A stretch of 64,000 nt of DNA, taken from assembly GCA_963710865.1 (NCBI GenBank), contig CAVQBR010000002.1, forward strand, positions 558,001 through 622,000. Reading direction: 5' to 3'. The notes under the pieces were generated by a model. That model was not told the origin of the DNA. It saw only the letters and a list, made by a program, of their open reading frames with translations, and searched no databases. This stretch comes from PRDV01 sp963710865 (GTDB lineage: Bacteria > Babelota > Babeliae > Babelales > Babelaceae). The position numbers were made by a program, and so were the translations under genes. The first letter of the stretch is position 1; the number at the start of each line of letters is the position of its first letter. Below are positions 7,417-17,410 of this stretch, one piece after another.

Positions 7417-9978
7417 ATGAACCCAGAAATATTTACTACCTCAGCACAAGAGCTTATTAATAAGAGTATTGGCATCGCTCAACAGTACTCAAATCCCAGC
7501 CTCATGCCTCTTCATACATTAGCAGCAGGGCTCGAGACTGAATTTTGCGCATCTATTTTTAAAGCACTGGCTGTTAATCTGAAAGAACTCAGTAGATTGG
7601 TCGATCTTGAACTCAACAAGCTCCCCGTTGTACAGGGAAGTCAATTAACGAGCGATTATTCTTTGGAGGAGTTCTTAAAAGAATGCCAGCAGGAGGCAGA
7701 AAAACTGGGAGATTCTTACGTAAGCCTTGAACATTTTATCTTGCGATGGGTAGAGTCTCAGTATATGCCGCTGGGGATTACATCATTTTTTAAACATGCA
7801 GGAATCACTCGGGCAACCATTCTCGATTATATGAACACACTCAGAAAGGGGAAAACCGTGAAAGAAAAAAATGCAGAAAAGCAGTATCAGATCCTCGAAA
7901 AATATTGTCAGAACATTACCGAACAAGCACGAAAAGGCAAACTTGACCCGGTCATTGGACGGCACGAAGAGATAAGACGGGTCATACAGATCCTCTCACG
8001 TCGCACCAAAAACAATCCCGTCTTAATTGGTGAACCTGGCGTGGGAAAAACTGCTATTGTAGAAGGCATAGCACAACGCATCGTAAATAAAGACGTACCT
8101 GAAAGCTTACGTCATAGCACCATTTATGCTCTTGATCTTGGACTCCTCATTGCTGGCACCAAATACCAAGGAGAATTCGAAGAACGTCTCAAAGGGGTGT
8201 TGAAAGAAATCGAAGAAAGCTCTGATAGCATCATTCTTTTTATAGACGAACTCCATATGCTGGTAGGAGCTGGGGCTACCGGTGGCGGAATGGATGCATC
8301 TAACTTATTAAAACCTGCTTTAGCACGGGGAACATTACATTGCATCGGTGCGACAACAATTAAGGAATACAAGAAGTATATTGAAAAGGATGCGGCACTT
8401 GAACGCCGATTTCAGAAGGTTCTTGTTGAAGAACCCTCAATTGAAGATGCGCTCTCTATACTGCGTGGTCTTAAAGAGAAATATGAGTTACATCATGGCA
8501 TCCGTATCAAGGATCAGGCACTGGTAAGCGCGGCTACCTTATCGGCAAAATATATTCCGGATCGTTTTTTACCTGACAAAGCTATTGACCTTGTTGATGA
8601 AGCTGCCTCCATGGTAAAAATGGCTATTGAATCAAAGCCGGAAGAGCTAGATCAACTTGAACGCAAAATTCGACAGCTTGAGATTGAAAAAGTTGCCTTG
8701 AGCAAGGAAACAGAAAATGAACTAAGTAAAAAGCGTCTCTCGGAACTTGAGTCTGAGCTTATGGGACTCAAACAAAAGTATCAAAGCTTATTCAATGAGT
8801 GGAAAGCAGAAAAAGCACCTCTTGAGAAGATTAATAAGTACAAGGAACAAATTGAGCAGGCGCAGCAAAAGTTTGTGCAAGCTGAACGAGAAGGTGACTT
8901 TGCACGAGCATCTGAAATCAAGTATGGCACTCTCGTAAAACTACAACAAGAACTTGAGAAAGAACAAGAACACCTAAAAGGGGCCACGAGCCGTCTAATA
9001 AAAGAAGAGGTAGATGAGCACGATATAGCAGTCGTTCTCTCTCGTTGGACTGGCATTCCTACCGATAAACTTGAAGCAAGCGAATCGGAAAAATTACTCA
9101 ATATGGACCAACTCCTTAAAAAACGAGTGATCGGCCAAGATGAAGCTATTGAGGCAATTACTCATGCAATACAAATGCATAGAACAGGCCTTACCGATCC
9201 CAATAAGCCAATCGGCTCATTCCTGTTTCTCGGTCCTACCGGGGTAGGAAAAACGGAAGTCGCTAAGACCCTTGCAGAGTTTTTGTTTGATGACCCAAAG
9301 AAGCTCATACGTATTGATATGTCAGAGTATATGGAAAAGCATGCCGTTGCACGGCTCATTGGAGCTCCTCCAGGATATGTTGGCTACGAAGAAGGTGGAC
9401 AATTAACAGAACTGGTAAGAAGAAATCCCTACAGTGTCATCCTCTTTGATGAAGTGGAAAAGGCACACCAGGATGTCTTTAATATCTTTCTGCAAATACT
9501 CGATGAAGGGCACTTAACTGATGGCCAAGGGCGCCGTGTTTCTTTTAAGAATTGTATTATTATTATGACCTCAAATATCGGATCAGATCTGATCCTCGCC
9601 GCGCATGGCCTCACCGAAAGCGTTAAGCAGCAGATTAGCACACTTCTTCATACCTACTTTAGGCCAGAGTTTTTAAATAGGATCGATGACATTGTGTACT
9701 TTAAGATGCTTACTCAAGAAGATGTCGAACGAATAGCTCAATTGCACATCGCCGAGCTAAAAGAACGACTAGCGGAAAAGCATTATACACTCATCGTTGA
9801 TCCTGCAGTGGTAAGCTTCGTTGCGCAACATGGCTATGAAAAAGAGTTTGGTGCCAGGCCGCTTAAGCGAGCAATTCAGCACTACCTGAGCATACCGATC
9901 TCACAGTATCTTCTGCGCAACAAAGATGTCAAAGAGCTTCATCTGTCACTTAAAAATGATGCAATCGTAGTCTCATAA
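7417..9978 (+). CDS. clpB: ClpB disaggregase (Hsp100 AAA+ chaperone)
   Basis: This 853-residue protein is of normal ClpB length. It has an N-terminal Clp-N domain, a first AAA+ domain with Walker A GEPGVGKT (from residue 205) and Walker B LFIDELH, and a coiled-coil middle domain (about 400-520) rich in E, K and Q. A second AAA+ domain follows with GPTGVGKT (from residue 606) and ILFDEVEKAH, then a C-terminal small domain. ClpB works with DnaK/DnaJ to thread and resolubilise aggregated proteins in the cytosol. The coiled-coil middle domain separates it from ClpA/ClpC. There is a strong ribosome-binding site (AAGGAG) and an intrinsic terminator right after the gene, so it is probably monocistronic. 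Confidence 0.96.
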   Translation: MNPEIFTTSAQELINKSIGIAQQYSNPSLMPLHTLAAGLETEFCASIFKALAVNLKELSRLVDLELNKLPVVQGSQLTSDYSLEEFLKECQQEAEKLGDSYVSLEHFILRWVESQYMPLGITSFFKHAGITRATILDYMNTLRKGKTVKEKNAEKQYQILEKYCQNITEQARKGKLDPVIGRHEEIRRVIQILSRRTKNNPVLIGEPGVGKTAIVEGIAQRIVNKDVPESLRHSTIYALDLGLLIAGTKYQGEFEERLKGVLKEIEESSDSIILFIDELHMLVGAGATGGGMDASNLLKPALARGTLHCIGATTIKEYKKYIEKDAALERRFQKVLVEEPSIEDALSILRGLKEKYELHHGIRIKDQALVSAATLSAKYIPDRFLPDKAIDLVDEAASMVKMAIESKPEELDQLERKIRQLEIEKVALSKETENELSKKRLSELESELMGLKQKYQSLFNEWKAEKAPLEKINKYKEQIEQAQQKFVQAEREGDFARASEIKYGTLVKLQQELEKEQEHLKGATSRLIKEEVDEHDIAVVLSRWTGIPTDKLEASESEKLLNMDQLLKKRVIGQDEAIEAITHAIQMHRTGLTDPNKPIGSFLFLGPTGVGKTEVAKTLAEFLFDDPKKLIRIDMSEYMEKHAVARLIGAPPGYVGYEEGGQLTELVRRNPYSVILFDEVEKAHQDVFNIFLQILDEGHLTDGQGRRVSFKNCIIIMTSNIGSDLILAAHGLTESVKQQISTLLHTYFRPEFLNRIDDIVYFKMLTQEDVERIAQLHIAELKERLAEKHYTLIVDPAVVSFVAQHGYEKEFGARPLKRAIQHYLSIPISQYLLRNKDVKELHLSLKNDAIVVS

Positions 9979-9988
9979 CACCAAGAGA

Positions 9989-10027
9989 GTGCTCTGGCCA
10001 CATTTGCGAGCACCCTTTTGTTTTTTT
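9989..10027 (+). terminator. intrinsic terminator of clpB
   Basis: GTGCTC (9989-9994) pairs with GAGCAC (10008-10013) and is followed by a T-rich run (CCTTTTGTTTTTTT). It begins 11 bases after the clpB stop codon. Confidence 0.7.
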
Positions 10028-10077
10028 ATTTCAGAGGAGTATCCTTATAGTATAAACAGTTATAAGGAGTTTTTCTC

Positions 10078-11367
10078 ATGAACATACGATTTTTAATAGC
10101 ACCAATCATACTTTATACAGCTTTTTCATCGTGCGATAAGATATTTGAGGGCGAAGCTGACTGGAAAAACAATGCTCGGCTCATTCAGCGAGAAGTTCTT
10201 CCCCAATTTAGTACACCTGGCAGTTCACCTGCAAGCTGCGGCTATCACGCACTTCGCAATGCACTCTGCTCAGTAGGGTCTAAACCGGAAGAACTAAGAT
10301 CACAAGAGTCAATGGAAGCTACGTTTGATGTTTGGCGGCAAACTATCCGCAACAAGCGTATGAGCACTCACAGGAATGCCGTCGTATTTAATACTCTCAT
10401 GGAAAGCTTTAAAGGTGTGGGCGCATTTGTAAAGCAATCTCGCGCAGCAGACCTCGTAGATTCAGCAACATATAAGCGAGAAGGGCTTTCTGACGTTGGA
10501 AACTTCAATCGATTTGTTACAGGCAAAGTAACCGGAATTCTTAAAACAGTATGCGCATCTACTCTCGTCGAAACTCATCATGACAGCTATTATTATGACC
10601 TCACTTCTGACAAAGTCTATAGTGAATATGCCACTCTCATTAAGACACTGATAAAAGACAAAACAAACTGCACCTGTCGTAAACTCTTTAAGGCATTAGC
10701 AACGCGCGACCAGTTCGATGAGTTCTTTAAGCCAATTAATTCACAGCTTATTTTCATCAGTGATGGTACAATTGTAAAAGATGGAAGAATCATTCAGAAG
10801 CTCAGTGCAACAAGTGACTGGGTGGATAATCAAGAACTTATTGAGCTCATCGATCAAGAAAAAGCGTGTGGTATGTTGAAAAATAAGCATACCATAGTTA
10901 AAACATATGGCCATTCAGCTGACAATGATCTTAGTGAACTGGATGAACTGAAATCGCTCATTAAAACTACTAAAAAAGGTTCGGCTGCTATTATTATATA
11001 CACCAGTGGAAACGCCACCCCCCCAGCAGGTTCACTGTGGAGCTGGATATGGGGCAATGCTGAGTCAACAAAAACTCACTCGCGCTTACATCAAGCCCTC
11101 ACTAATGGTCACTGGTTTACGCTCTGTGTCGAGTTCCAAAATAATTTCCGCACCTACACAGTTTTAGATTCACTCGGCAATGGTAACCGCCTCAATGATG
11201 AAATCGTTCATCGCGTTATCTCCTATCTTGAAGGCACAGCTCAATCTAAACCCAAATCGAGTTCTCTCAAACCTGCAGTGTACACACTAGGAGCCCTCGC
11301 AACAGCGGCAGCTGCCTACTATTTTGGAAAACTATTCTTTCAAAAGAACAATCAACAGAAACCATAA
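10078..11367 (+). CDS. secreted, C-terminally anchored papain-like cysteine peptidase (Josephin/ubiquitin-protease-like motifs)
   Basis: This 429-residue protein has a signal peptide with a Cys at residue 19 (FSSC, possible lipoprotein). The motif SCGYHALRNAL carries C54 as the likely nucleophile. NGHWFTL carries H345, and VLDSLG carries D364. The order Cys, then HW, then a downstream Asp in 'LDS' is that of papain-fold peptidases and recalls the Josephin/ataxin-3 deubiquitinases (C...NHWF...LNS). A hydrophobic segment at about 402-422 and a basic tail could anchor the C-terminus. The protein at 50301-52508 shares all these elements, which makes a two-member paralogous family. The substrate is unknown; host ubiquitin-like conjugates are an inference. 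AAGGAG precedes the ATG and a terminator hairpin follows. Confidence 0.6.
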   Translation: MNIRFLIAPIILYTAFSSCDKIFEGEADWKNNARLIQREVLPQFSTPGSSPASCGYHALRNALCSVGSKPEELRSQESMEATFDVWRQTIRNKRMSTHRNAVVFNTLMESFKGVGAFVKQSRAADLVDSATYKREGLSDVGNFNRFVTGKVTGILKTVCASTLVETHHDSYYYDLTSDKVYSEYATLIKTLIKDKTNCTCRKLFKALATRDQFDEFFKPINSQLIFISDGTIVKDGRIIQKLSATSDWVDNQELIELIDQEKACGMLKNKHTIVKTYGHSADNDLSELDELKSLIKTTKKGSAAIIIYTSGNATPPAGSLWSWIWGNAESTKTHSRLHQALTNGHWFTLCVEFQNNFRTYTVLDSLGNGNRLNDEIVHRVISYLEGTAQSKPKSSSLKPAVYTLGALATAAAAYYFGKLFFQKNNQQKP

Positions 11368-11375
11368 AGTATCGG

Positions 11376-11403
11376 GGAGCGCGTGTTATACGTGCTCCTT
11401 TAT
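11376..11403 (+). terminator. hairpin after the cysteine peptidase gene
   Basis: GGAGCGCG and CGTGCTCC form an 8-bp stem with one G-T pair and a 7-base loop, followed by the short T-rich run TTTATT. It begins 9 bases after the stop codon. Confidence 0.55.
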
Positions 11404-11874
11404 TGGGCCACTGACTCAACGTTCCTTTCATCTCGATATTTAGGCCTTGTAGAAAAACAACATATCAAGCATCAGTTAAAAGAAATGGTATAAATCAAGA
11501 TAAAAGTAAGAAAACTTAGAGTGTTATTAGCCTACAGGCCATTAAATAGCCAGCCATGAGTGCCCAGTGAAAGCTTTTAGATAAACGACAAGTCCACCGA
11601 GCTCGTAACAATCGACATATGTCATCGCCTTGATTACGAGGGCCATTATTTTCTTATTGAATACTATCCATACTATGTCAGAAGCAGCTAATGCTCATTT
11701 ATCATCACAGAAAGCCGTGAGAGTATAATTAGTTCACACAAAAAAATACTCTGCCGTTCCTCTCCTTGCAATAGAATCTAACAAGTCCTTTCCCAATTTC
11801 ATATTTTGGGCCTCACTATTGAGATTTAGAGCCTGTCACCTCTGCTTGGCCGATGCGCTCGAAAGGTGACCGTT
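11404..11874. other. intergenic region without recognised genes
   Basis: About 470 bases separate the convergent cysteine peptidase gene and the giant ankyrin gene. I see no ORF with a recognisable product, no T-run terminator for the ankyrin gene, and no clear repeat. Confidence 0.5.
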
Positions 11875-14800
11875 TTATGGTATAGATAACTGATGACATT
11901 TTTTTGCCACAGCCCTGATCTCTAAGAATGTTTCCGAAGAAGGTAATTTAGGTCTGATCAGAGGTCGTCTACCAAACTCGGGTTTTCTTATTAGATGTGG
12001 CACTAGACGTGGCAAAGGTAATTGAACCAGCGGAGCTTTGCTCAAAGTTTTTGCGTTACGCTGATCCGCACCGGCCTGTATGAGCAATCGAACAATTTTT
12101 TTATCTCCATTTCTGATTGCTGCGCGTAATGGTGTTTCAGAGCATTCATCTTCTTGAATACTCACGCACCATGTATTTGGATTCGCCTTCTCTCTAAGCA
12201 AAACCTTTACCACGGCTTTATGTCGGTTGCTAACCGCTAGAAATAACGGCGTTCGCCAATTGAAATCACGGTTATTTACATTTGCTCCAACTAATAACAA
12301 CATCTGAACTATTTTAACATGACCTTGTTCTGCTGCCATATTGAGAGGAGTTTTCCAACGATGAGAGCCAGATGGACAAAGTGCCTCTTTATCAGCATGA
12401 GCATCAAGCAAATGCCGAACTATCTGCTCATGACCTTTTTCTGCAGCAATGTGCAATGGCGTTAATTCTTTGTACAGCTTTTTAGTATCCGCGCCCATAG
12501 CAAGTAAGAACTGAACTATATCTGGATGATTATTCAAGATAGCACCAAATAAAGGGCTCAAACCGGAAGGATCCGACTTTTCTATGTTTGCCCTAGCCGC
12601 TACCAACAATTTAATAACTTGCATATGGCCATTTAGCGCAGCTCTTAATAATGGCGTCTCTCCATTCTCTCCTACCTGATCTCCATCAAGGCCCTCTTTT
12701 AGCAAGAAATCTATCGCTAAGCTATTACCAATTTCTGCAGCCTTGTGCATAGCCGATCCACCGAGTGCTGAATTAATCCCAAGATCTAGCAAAATCTTAA
12801 CCATTTCTGTATCACGAGAACCAATAGCTATGTGTAGTGCCGTTTTGCCATCTGGGCGAGGCTTATTTATATCTGCTCCAGCTTTCAATAAGAGCCCAAC
12901 TTGAGCCACATTGCGCTTTTTCATTGCAATATGCAAGGCAGTTTCTCCATGTATGTTAGGCATTTCAATATTAGCACCGGCTTTTAATAAAACTGCTATA
13001 AATTCTGATTGGTTTCGTGCAATTGCGCTATGAAGCGGAAACTCTCCTGAAAAACTACCTCTCATCGCATCGAATAAAAGCACAACTTCATGATATTTTT
13101 TTTCTTGAGCACATGTTCTGGGGATAATACCCAAATAGTTAGAACTTGTAACCTCGGCTCCCGCATTTAAAAGATGATATACTACCTGAAGATGACCATT
13201 TTCTGCGGCAAGATATAGTGGAGTTTCGCCTGTAACTAGCTTCTGCTCAATGTCAGCTCCTGCAGCTAAGAGAATTTTAACAATATTTATATGACCATTT
13301 AAAGCGGCCGTGTGCAATGGAGTTTCTCCATTTTTATCGGCGGAATGTTTATTTGCACCCGATTTGATCAATAATGTAACTACTGCTTCATGACCACAAT
13401 GGCATGCAAGACCTAGAGGAGTAACTCCTTCCCTTGTCGGTCTCTCTTTATCGGCACCAGCTTCTATGAGAGCTTCAACGATCTCTGGATCTCCTTTCGT
13501 CGCAGCAACACAAAGCAGCGACTCTCCTGTTATCAACGTGGTATTAGGATTAGCTTTGTGTTTCAAAAGTATATGTGTGATCTCTGTAAATCGGTTTAGC
13601 ACAGCATACGTCAATGGCTCAACTCTCTCTATGGTAGGCTTATCTAAAAATGCTCCTCCATCTAACAATAAAGAAATTATTGCTCTTTTATCATCACGGA
13701 TAGCTCTATACAAAGGAGTCTCGCCATCAGGACCCACTACATTCGGATCTGCTTTTGCATTTAATAATGCGCTAACCACGTCTGCATCACCTGAAGCTGT
13801 AGCCAGATATAATGCTGTAAATGGACTGTCTTTAGTTACGAGATTTAGTTTAACATGAGCATCTAACAGCAATTGCAGCATTTTTTTTGAACTCTGTGTA
13901 ACTATGTGCTGCAGAAGATATGAGCCATTGCTAAACGTAACATTGGGATCAGCCCCCGACACTAATAGCTTTTCTACGACTGCCTCATGTCCATTTTTTA
14001 CTGCTGCCATCAGTGGCGTTGTTCCATCAGCCATAGAATGATTCGGCTTAGCACCTGCAGCAAGCAAGAGCTCAACCACTCCTATATGACCATTCTCTGA
14101 TGCACTCAGCAGGGGAGTTGCACCATTTTGACTGGGTTTGTCAATTTCTGCATTGCTATCTAATAAAGATTGAACTATCTCTTTATGGCCTTTCGATGCA
14201 GCCATAAGTAAAGGGCTTGCAGAATTATTTTCATCAGCAACTGCATTTGTCTCTGCTTCAAATTTTAAGAGCAACTGGGCGCAGGCGGTAAATCCATGAA
14301 AGGAAGCATATGACAATGGAGAAACTTTGCTCTTATCATCAATGGTTTCATTTGGTTTGGCCCCAGCAGCCAAAAGCATTTTTAATATTTTATCATTACC
14401 TGCTCCGACTGCAGCTACCAAGGGTGAACAACCATCTGCCTTTGCAAGATTTGGATCGGCACCCGCGAGAAGCAATAACTCAACTAATCTATCGCTGCCC
14501 TTGCGCACTGCATGCATCAACGGAGTAGCTCCCGATAATGATTCTATAAATGATAGATCTTTGTTATTGGCACCTCTCTGCACTAATTCAGCAGGAACAT
14601 TTATGTGAGCACCTGCCGCTTTAGTCAGTAGTTCAGCTAGCTCATCTGAGCACTCATCTCTGAAACATATGGCAAACCAAAAAAGCGTTACTCTGAGCTC
14701 GGTAACTTGGGTTGCGTCAATCTTGCAACTTTTGAATTCTTCTAGGTCCACCGCTTGCCAATTTGAAGATACAATTATTGGTTTACTGTCCTCAGAATCT

Positions 14801-16176
14801 GGAAGAAACAGAATTGACAGATATAAATCAGCTTTTGCGCCCACATTTAAGAGCAATCGTACAACCTTCTCATGTTTCTTTGCTACAACTGCTAATGCAA
14901 GGGGGGCCAGTAAACCAAAGCACCCTAGGTTAGGATCAGCATTTGCTTTAAGCAATGTTTCAACAACTTTATAGTTATTAAGCATTATTGCGGTTGTTAA
15001 CGGCGTAAGTTTACCAGCTTTCCCATTAATATCGGCGCCAGCTTGCAATACGCGATTGATCAATTCAATAGAATCAATTGCAACAGCTCTATTTAAAAGA
15101 GCTTCCTTATTATACTCTGTTTCTAACGGTTCTATAGACGCACCAGCATTTAATAACAATCTTATGAGCTCACGTAATTTCTTAGCAACCGCAAGGTGCA
15201 AGAGAACTATTGGCTTGCCATTGACTACCGCATTGGGTAGAATTATATTCGGGTTTGCGCCTCTTTCTAATAATAATTGAACTATTTCAAGATAGCCCTT
15301 GCATGCTGCTATACATAAAGGCGTACTCCCATTTCTTTTTTTCATGACATCTATTTTTGCACCTCCATCTAATAACAATCGAGTTAAATCGAGAGAACGT
15401 TCAGCAACAGCATACTGCAAGAGATACGCCGGCAAATCATTGACCGTTATATCGGGAATAATCACATTTGGATCTGCCCCCTTTTCTAATAACAATGAGG
15501 CTATTTCAAGAAAACGCCTTCGAACCGCTACACATAAAGGTGTACTGCCATGTTTTCTTTCCTTCACATCTACATTAGCACCCGCAGCAAGCAATAGTTT
15601 TACTTGATTGAGAGATCTTTTAGAAACAGCATACTGCAAGACAAACACAGGACGATCATTCAAGGTTATGCCAGGTATCTGGACGTTCGGATTAGCACCA
15701 GAACGAAGAAGTCTCTTCACAATTTCATCATAATCTTTTGCTATAGCAGCTGCGAGTGGCATCATTCCTGCAAGCTCTCCGAACTTAAGACCAGTATTAG
15801 GGTTGGCACCAGCACGTAACAATAGTTTAACGAGTTCAAGCTTACCAAGCTGAGATGCTGCAAACAAGGGCGTCTCTGCCGAATGTACAGACGCTTTATT
15901 TGCATCCGCTCCCGCCTTTAGTAACAAAGTAGCAATCTTAGCTTCATTCCTAGCTACAGCAAGAAATAATGGCGTGTAGCAATTCTGCCCATTCCTGCCA
16001 AAAGCATTTACATTGACCCGGGCTGCCAAAAGACTTCTAATTTTTTCTATCTCGCAATTTATTACCGCAATCTGCAAGTCCGTCAGATCTTCAACTTTTA
16101 TGCGAATGTTCTCCATAGCATAGCTCATAGTGGAAGTAGCTAATTCTAGAGTAAGCAAAAATTGTAATTTCTTCAC
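11875..16176 (-). CDS. giant secreted ankyrin-repeat protein
   Basis: This 1433-residue protein starts with MKKLQFLLTLELATSTMSYA, a signal peptide. It is then almost entirely ankyrin repeats, roughly 35-38 of the form G.TPL..A...GH..IV..LL.AGA..N. A non-ankyrin insert lies near residues 440-530. The last 50 or so residues are basic and Pro-rich. Residues about 160-370 form a higher-order repeat of about 70 residues with alternating typical and 'LLQYAVAERS'-type units, which indicates recent internal duplication. Ankyrin solenoids bind other proteins; in an intracellular bacterium a secreted one is a likely host-interaction factor, but no target can be named. A consensus promoter lies at 16229-16256 and AGGAG precedes the ATG. 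Confidence 0.9.
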   Translation of the reverse strand: MKKLQFLLTLELATSTMSYAMENIRIKVEDLTDLQIAVINCEIEKIRSLLAARVNVNAFGRNGQNCYTPLFLAVARNEAKIATLLLKAGADANKASVHSAETPLFAASQLGKLELVKLLLRAGANPNTGLKFGELAGMMPLAAAIAKDYDEIVKRLLRSGANPNVQIPGITLNDRPVFVLQYAVSKRSLNQVKLLLAAGANVDVKERKHGSTPLCVAVRRRFLEIASLLLEKGADPNVIIPDITVNDLPAYLLQYAVAERSLDLTRLLLDGGAKIDVMKKRNGSTPLCIAACKGYLEIVQLLLERGANPNIILPNAVVNGKPIVLLHLAVAKKLRELIRLLLNAGASIEPLETEYNKEALLNRAVAIDSIELINRVLQAGADINGKAGKLTPLTTAIMLNNYKVVETLLKANADPNLGCFGLLAPLALAVVAKKHEKVVRLLLNVGAKADLYLSILFLPDSEDSKPIIVSSNWQAVDLEEFKSCKIDATQVTELRVTLFWFAICFRDECSDELAELLTKAAGAHINVPAELVQRGANNKDLSFIESLSGATPLMHAVRKGSDRLVELLLLAGADPNLAKADGCSPLVAAVGAGNDKILKMLLAAGAKPNETIDDKSKVSPLSYASFHGFTACAQLLLKFEAETNAVADENNSASPLLMAASKGHKEIVQSLLDSNAEIDKPSQNGATPLLSASENGHIGVVELLLAAGAKPNHSMADGTTPLMAAVKNGHEAVVEKLLVSGADPNVTFSNGSYLLQHIVTQSSKKMLQLLLDAHVKLNLVTKDSPFTALYLATASGDADVVSALLNAKADPNVVGPDGETPLYRAIRDDKRAIISLLLDGGAFLDKPTIERVEPLTYAVLNRFTEITHILLKHKANPNTTLITGESLLCVAATKGDPEIVEALIEAGADKERPTREGVTPLGLACHCGHEAVVTLLIKSGANKHSADKNGETPLHTAALNGHINIVKILLAAGADIEQKLVTGETPLYLAAENGHLQVVYHLLNAGAEVTSSNYLGIIPRTCAQEKKYHEVVLLFDAMRGSFSGEFPLHSAIARNQSEFIAVLLKAGANIEMPNIHGETALHIAMKKRNVAQVGLLLKAGADINKPRPDGKTALHIAIGSRDTEMVKILLDLGINSALGGSAMHKAAEIGNSLAIDFLLKEGLDGDQVGENGETPLLRAALNGHMQVIKLLVAARANIEKSDPSGLSPLFGAILNNHPDIVQFLLAMGADTKKLYKELTPLHIAAEKGHEQIVRHLLDAHADKEALCPSGSHRWKTPLNMAAEQGHVKIVQMLLLVGANVNNRDFNWRTPLFLAVSNRHKAVVKVLLREKANPNTWCVSIQEDECSETPLRAAIRNGDKKIVRLLIQAGADQRNAKTLSKAPLVQLPLPRLVPHLIRKPEFGRRPLIRPKLPSSETFLEIRAVAKKCHQLSIP

Positions 16177-16228
16177 TATTTTCTCCTATTTCCAATGTAG
16201 AGAACATATCGATTTAATCGTGATTTTT

Positions 16229-16256
16229 ATTATACAATGGTAAATGCGTTTGTCAA
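16229..16256 (-). promoter_or_regulatory. sigma70 promoter of the giant ankyrin gene
   Basis: On the minus strand, TTGACA (16256-16251) and TATAAT (16234-16229) are both perfect hexamers separated by 16 bases. They lie about 55 bases upstream of the start codon. This strong, apparently constitutive promoter is back-to-back with the tpiA promoter. Confidence 0.75.
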
Positions 16257-16298
16257 TTTTAGGCAATTTCTAGCACAATCTCTTACTTGTGCTTCGAC

Positions 16299-16327
16299 TT
16301 GACTCCCAGTTCTTTCTTTTCTATATT
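16299..16327 (+). promoter_or_regulatory. sigma70 promoter of tpiA-secG-mlaEF
   Basis: TTGACT (16299-16304) and TATATT (16322-16327) are separated by exactly 17 bases. They lie about 40 bases upstream of the TTG start of tpiA. Confidence 0.65.
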
Positions 16328-16364
16328 CAGTGCATACTAATGGACCCTACGACCGAGGTTTTCG

Positions 16365-17063
16365 TTGAATAAACTGATTATAGCAAACTGGAAAATGTTC
16401 CTCAGTCATACTCAATCGCTGTCCTTTCTTAAGGATCACCTTTCAGAACTTGAAGAGACGACGAAGCTCGCATCAAATACGGTGGTCATTTGCCCATCGT
16501 TTACCGTATTACCCTATACTTCGACTCTCTCTACAAGTATTTTATTTGGGGCACAAGACTGTGGCTCTCAAGAATCCGGTGCCTTCACAGGAGACATAGC
16601 AGCCCTTTCATTGAAAGAACTTGGGTGCTCTTACACCCTGATAGGCCATAGTGAACGGCGAACTTCATATTGCGAATCGAATGAACGAATAGCACAGAAA
16701 GCTCGGCTACTTAACTCATATGGCATCATTCCCGTACTCTGCATTGGCGAAACTGTTGAAGACTATGCGTCTGGCAACTCATTCAAAAAGTTAGAAACTC
16801 AGCTCGAACCCTTTAAAAAATTAAGCAACTTCATTATCGCCTATGAACCGGTCTGGGCAATCGGCACGGGCAAGCTCCCTACAGAAGAAGAACTCAGCAC
16901 TACGATTGCATGGATTAAACAAAGAACAGACGCTCACATACTGTATGGTGGAAGTATAAGCGATCATTCATGTGAACAGTTTTCTTCACTTGTTGACGGA
17001 TTTTTAGTGGGAAAGGCAAGTATTGCTATCGAGACCCTTAAAAAAATTATTCTTTCATGTTAG
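16365..17063 (+). CDS. tpiA: triosephosphate isomerase
   Basis: This 232-residue TIM-barrel enzyme interconverts dihydroxyacetone phosphate and glyceraldehyde 3-phosphate in glycolysis. The catalytic residues are in place: K10 in NWK, H95 in GHSERR and E161 in YEPVWAIGTG. The phosphate-binding LYGGSI and a C-terminal GFLVGKAS stretch are also present. It is slightly shorter than the usual 250 or so residues. The start is TTG at 16365, six bases after a GAGG site; no ATG lies nearby in frame, and the MNKLIIANWKM beginning is exactly what the family shows. It leads an apparent operon with secG and the mlaEF-like genes. Confidence 0.95.
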   Translation: MNKLIIANWKMFLSHTQSLSFLKDHLSELEETTKLASNTVVICPSFTVLPYTSTLSTSILFGAQDCGSQESGAFTGDIAALSLKELGCSYTLIGHSERRTSYCESNERIAQKARLLNSYGIIPVLCIGETVEDYASGNSFKKLETQLEPFKKLSNFIIAYEPVWAIGTGKLPTEEELSTTIAWIKQRTDAHILYGGSISDHSCEQFSSLVDGFLVGKASIAIETLKKIILSC

Positions 17064-17099
17064 ACTGTGGTAAAGATTATATGTATTAAGGAGATTTTT

Positions 17100-17408
17100 A
17101 TGTTTTTATATACGCTTTTAGTGATATTATTCGTCTTGCTCTGCCTCTTTATTATCCCCCTTGTACTCATCCAAAAAGGCAAAAGTAGCATGGGTCTTGG
17201 CAGCTTAGGTGGCGGCACACAGCTCTTGTTTGGCGGCTCAGGAGGACAAGATCTCTTTCAAAAGACGACTTGGTTTCTCACCGCACTCTTCATGGGGGGA
17301 TCTCTTATCCTTGCGATGATGAACAGACCAACAAGTTCTGAACTTCTTGGAACTCTCGCACAAACGCAGGCCCCAGTAGTACCACAACAGCTTCCTACTC
17401 CACAATAA
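17100..17408 (+). CDS. secG: SecG subunit of the protein translocase
   Basis: This 102-residue protein begins at the ATG at 17100, six bases after AAGGAG; the upstream in-frame start at 17067 has no such site. It has two membrane segments (about residues 3-23 and 56-75), separated by a Gly/Ser-rich loop with MGLGSLGGGTQLLFGGSG, the SecG signature. SecG assists SecYEG in moving proteins across the inner membrane. The Pro/Gln-rich tail is variable in this family. Position between tpiA and mlaE suggests cotranscription. secG next to tpiA is a common bacterial arrangement. Confidence 0.92.
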   Translation: MFLYTLLVILFVLLCLFIIPLVLIQKGKSSMGLGSLGGGTQLLFGGSGGQDLFQKTTWFLTALFMGGSLILAMMNRPTSSELLGTLAQTQAPVVPQQLPTPQ

Positions 17409-17410
17409 TT

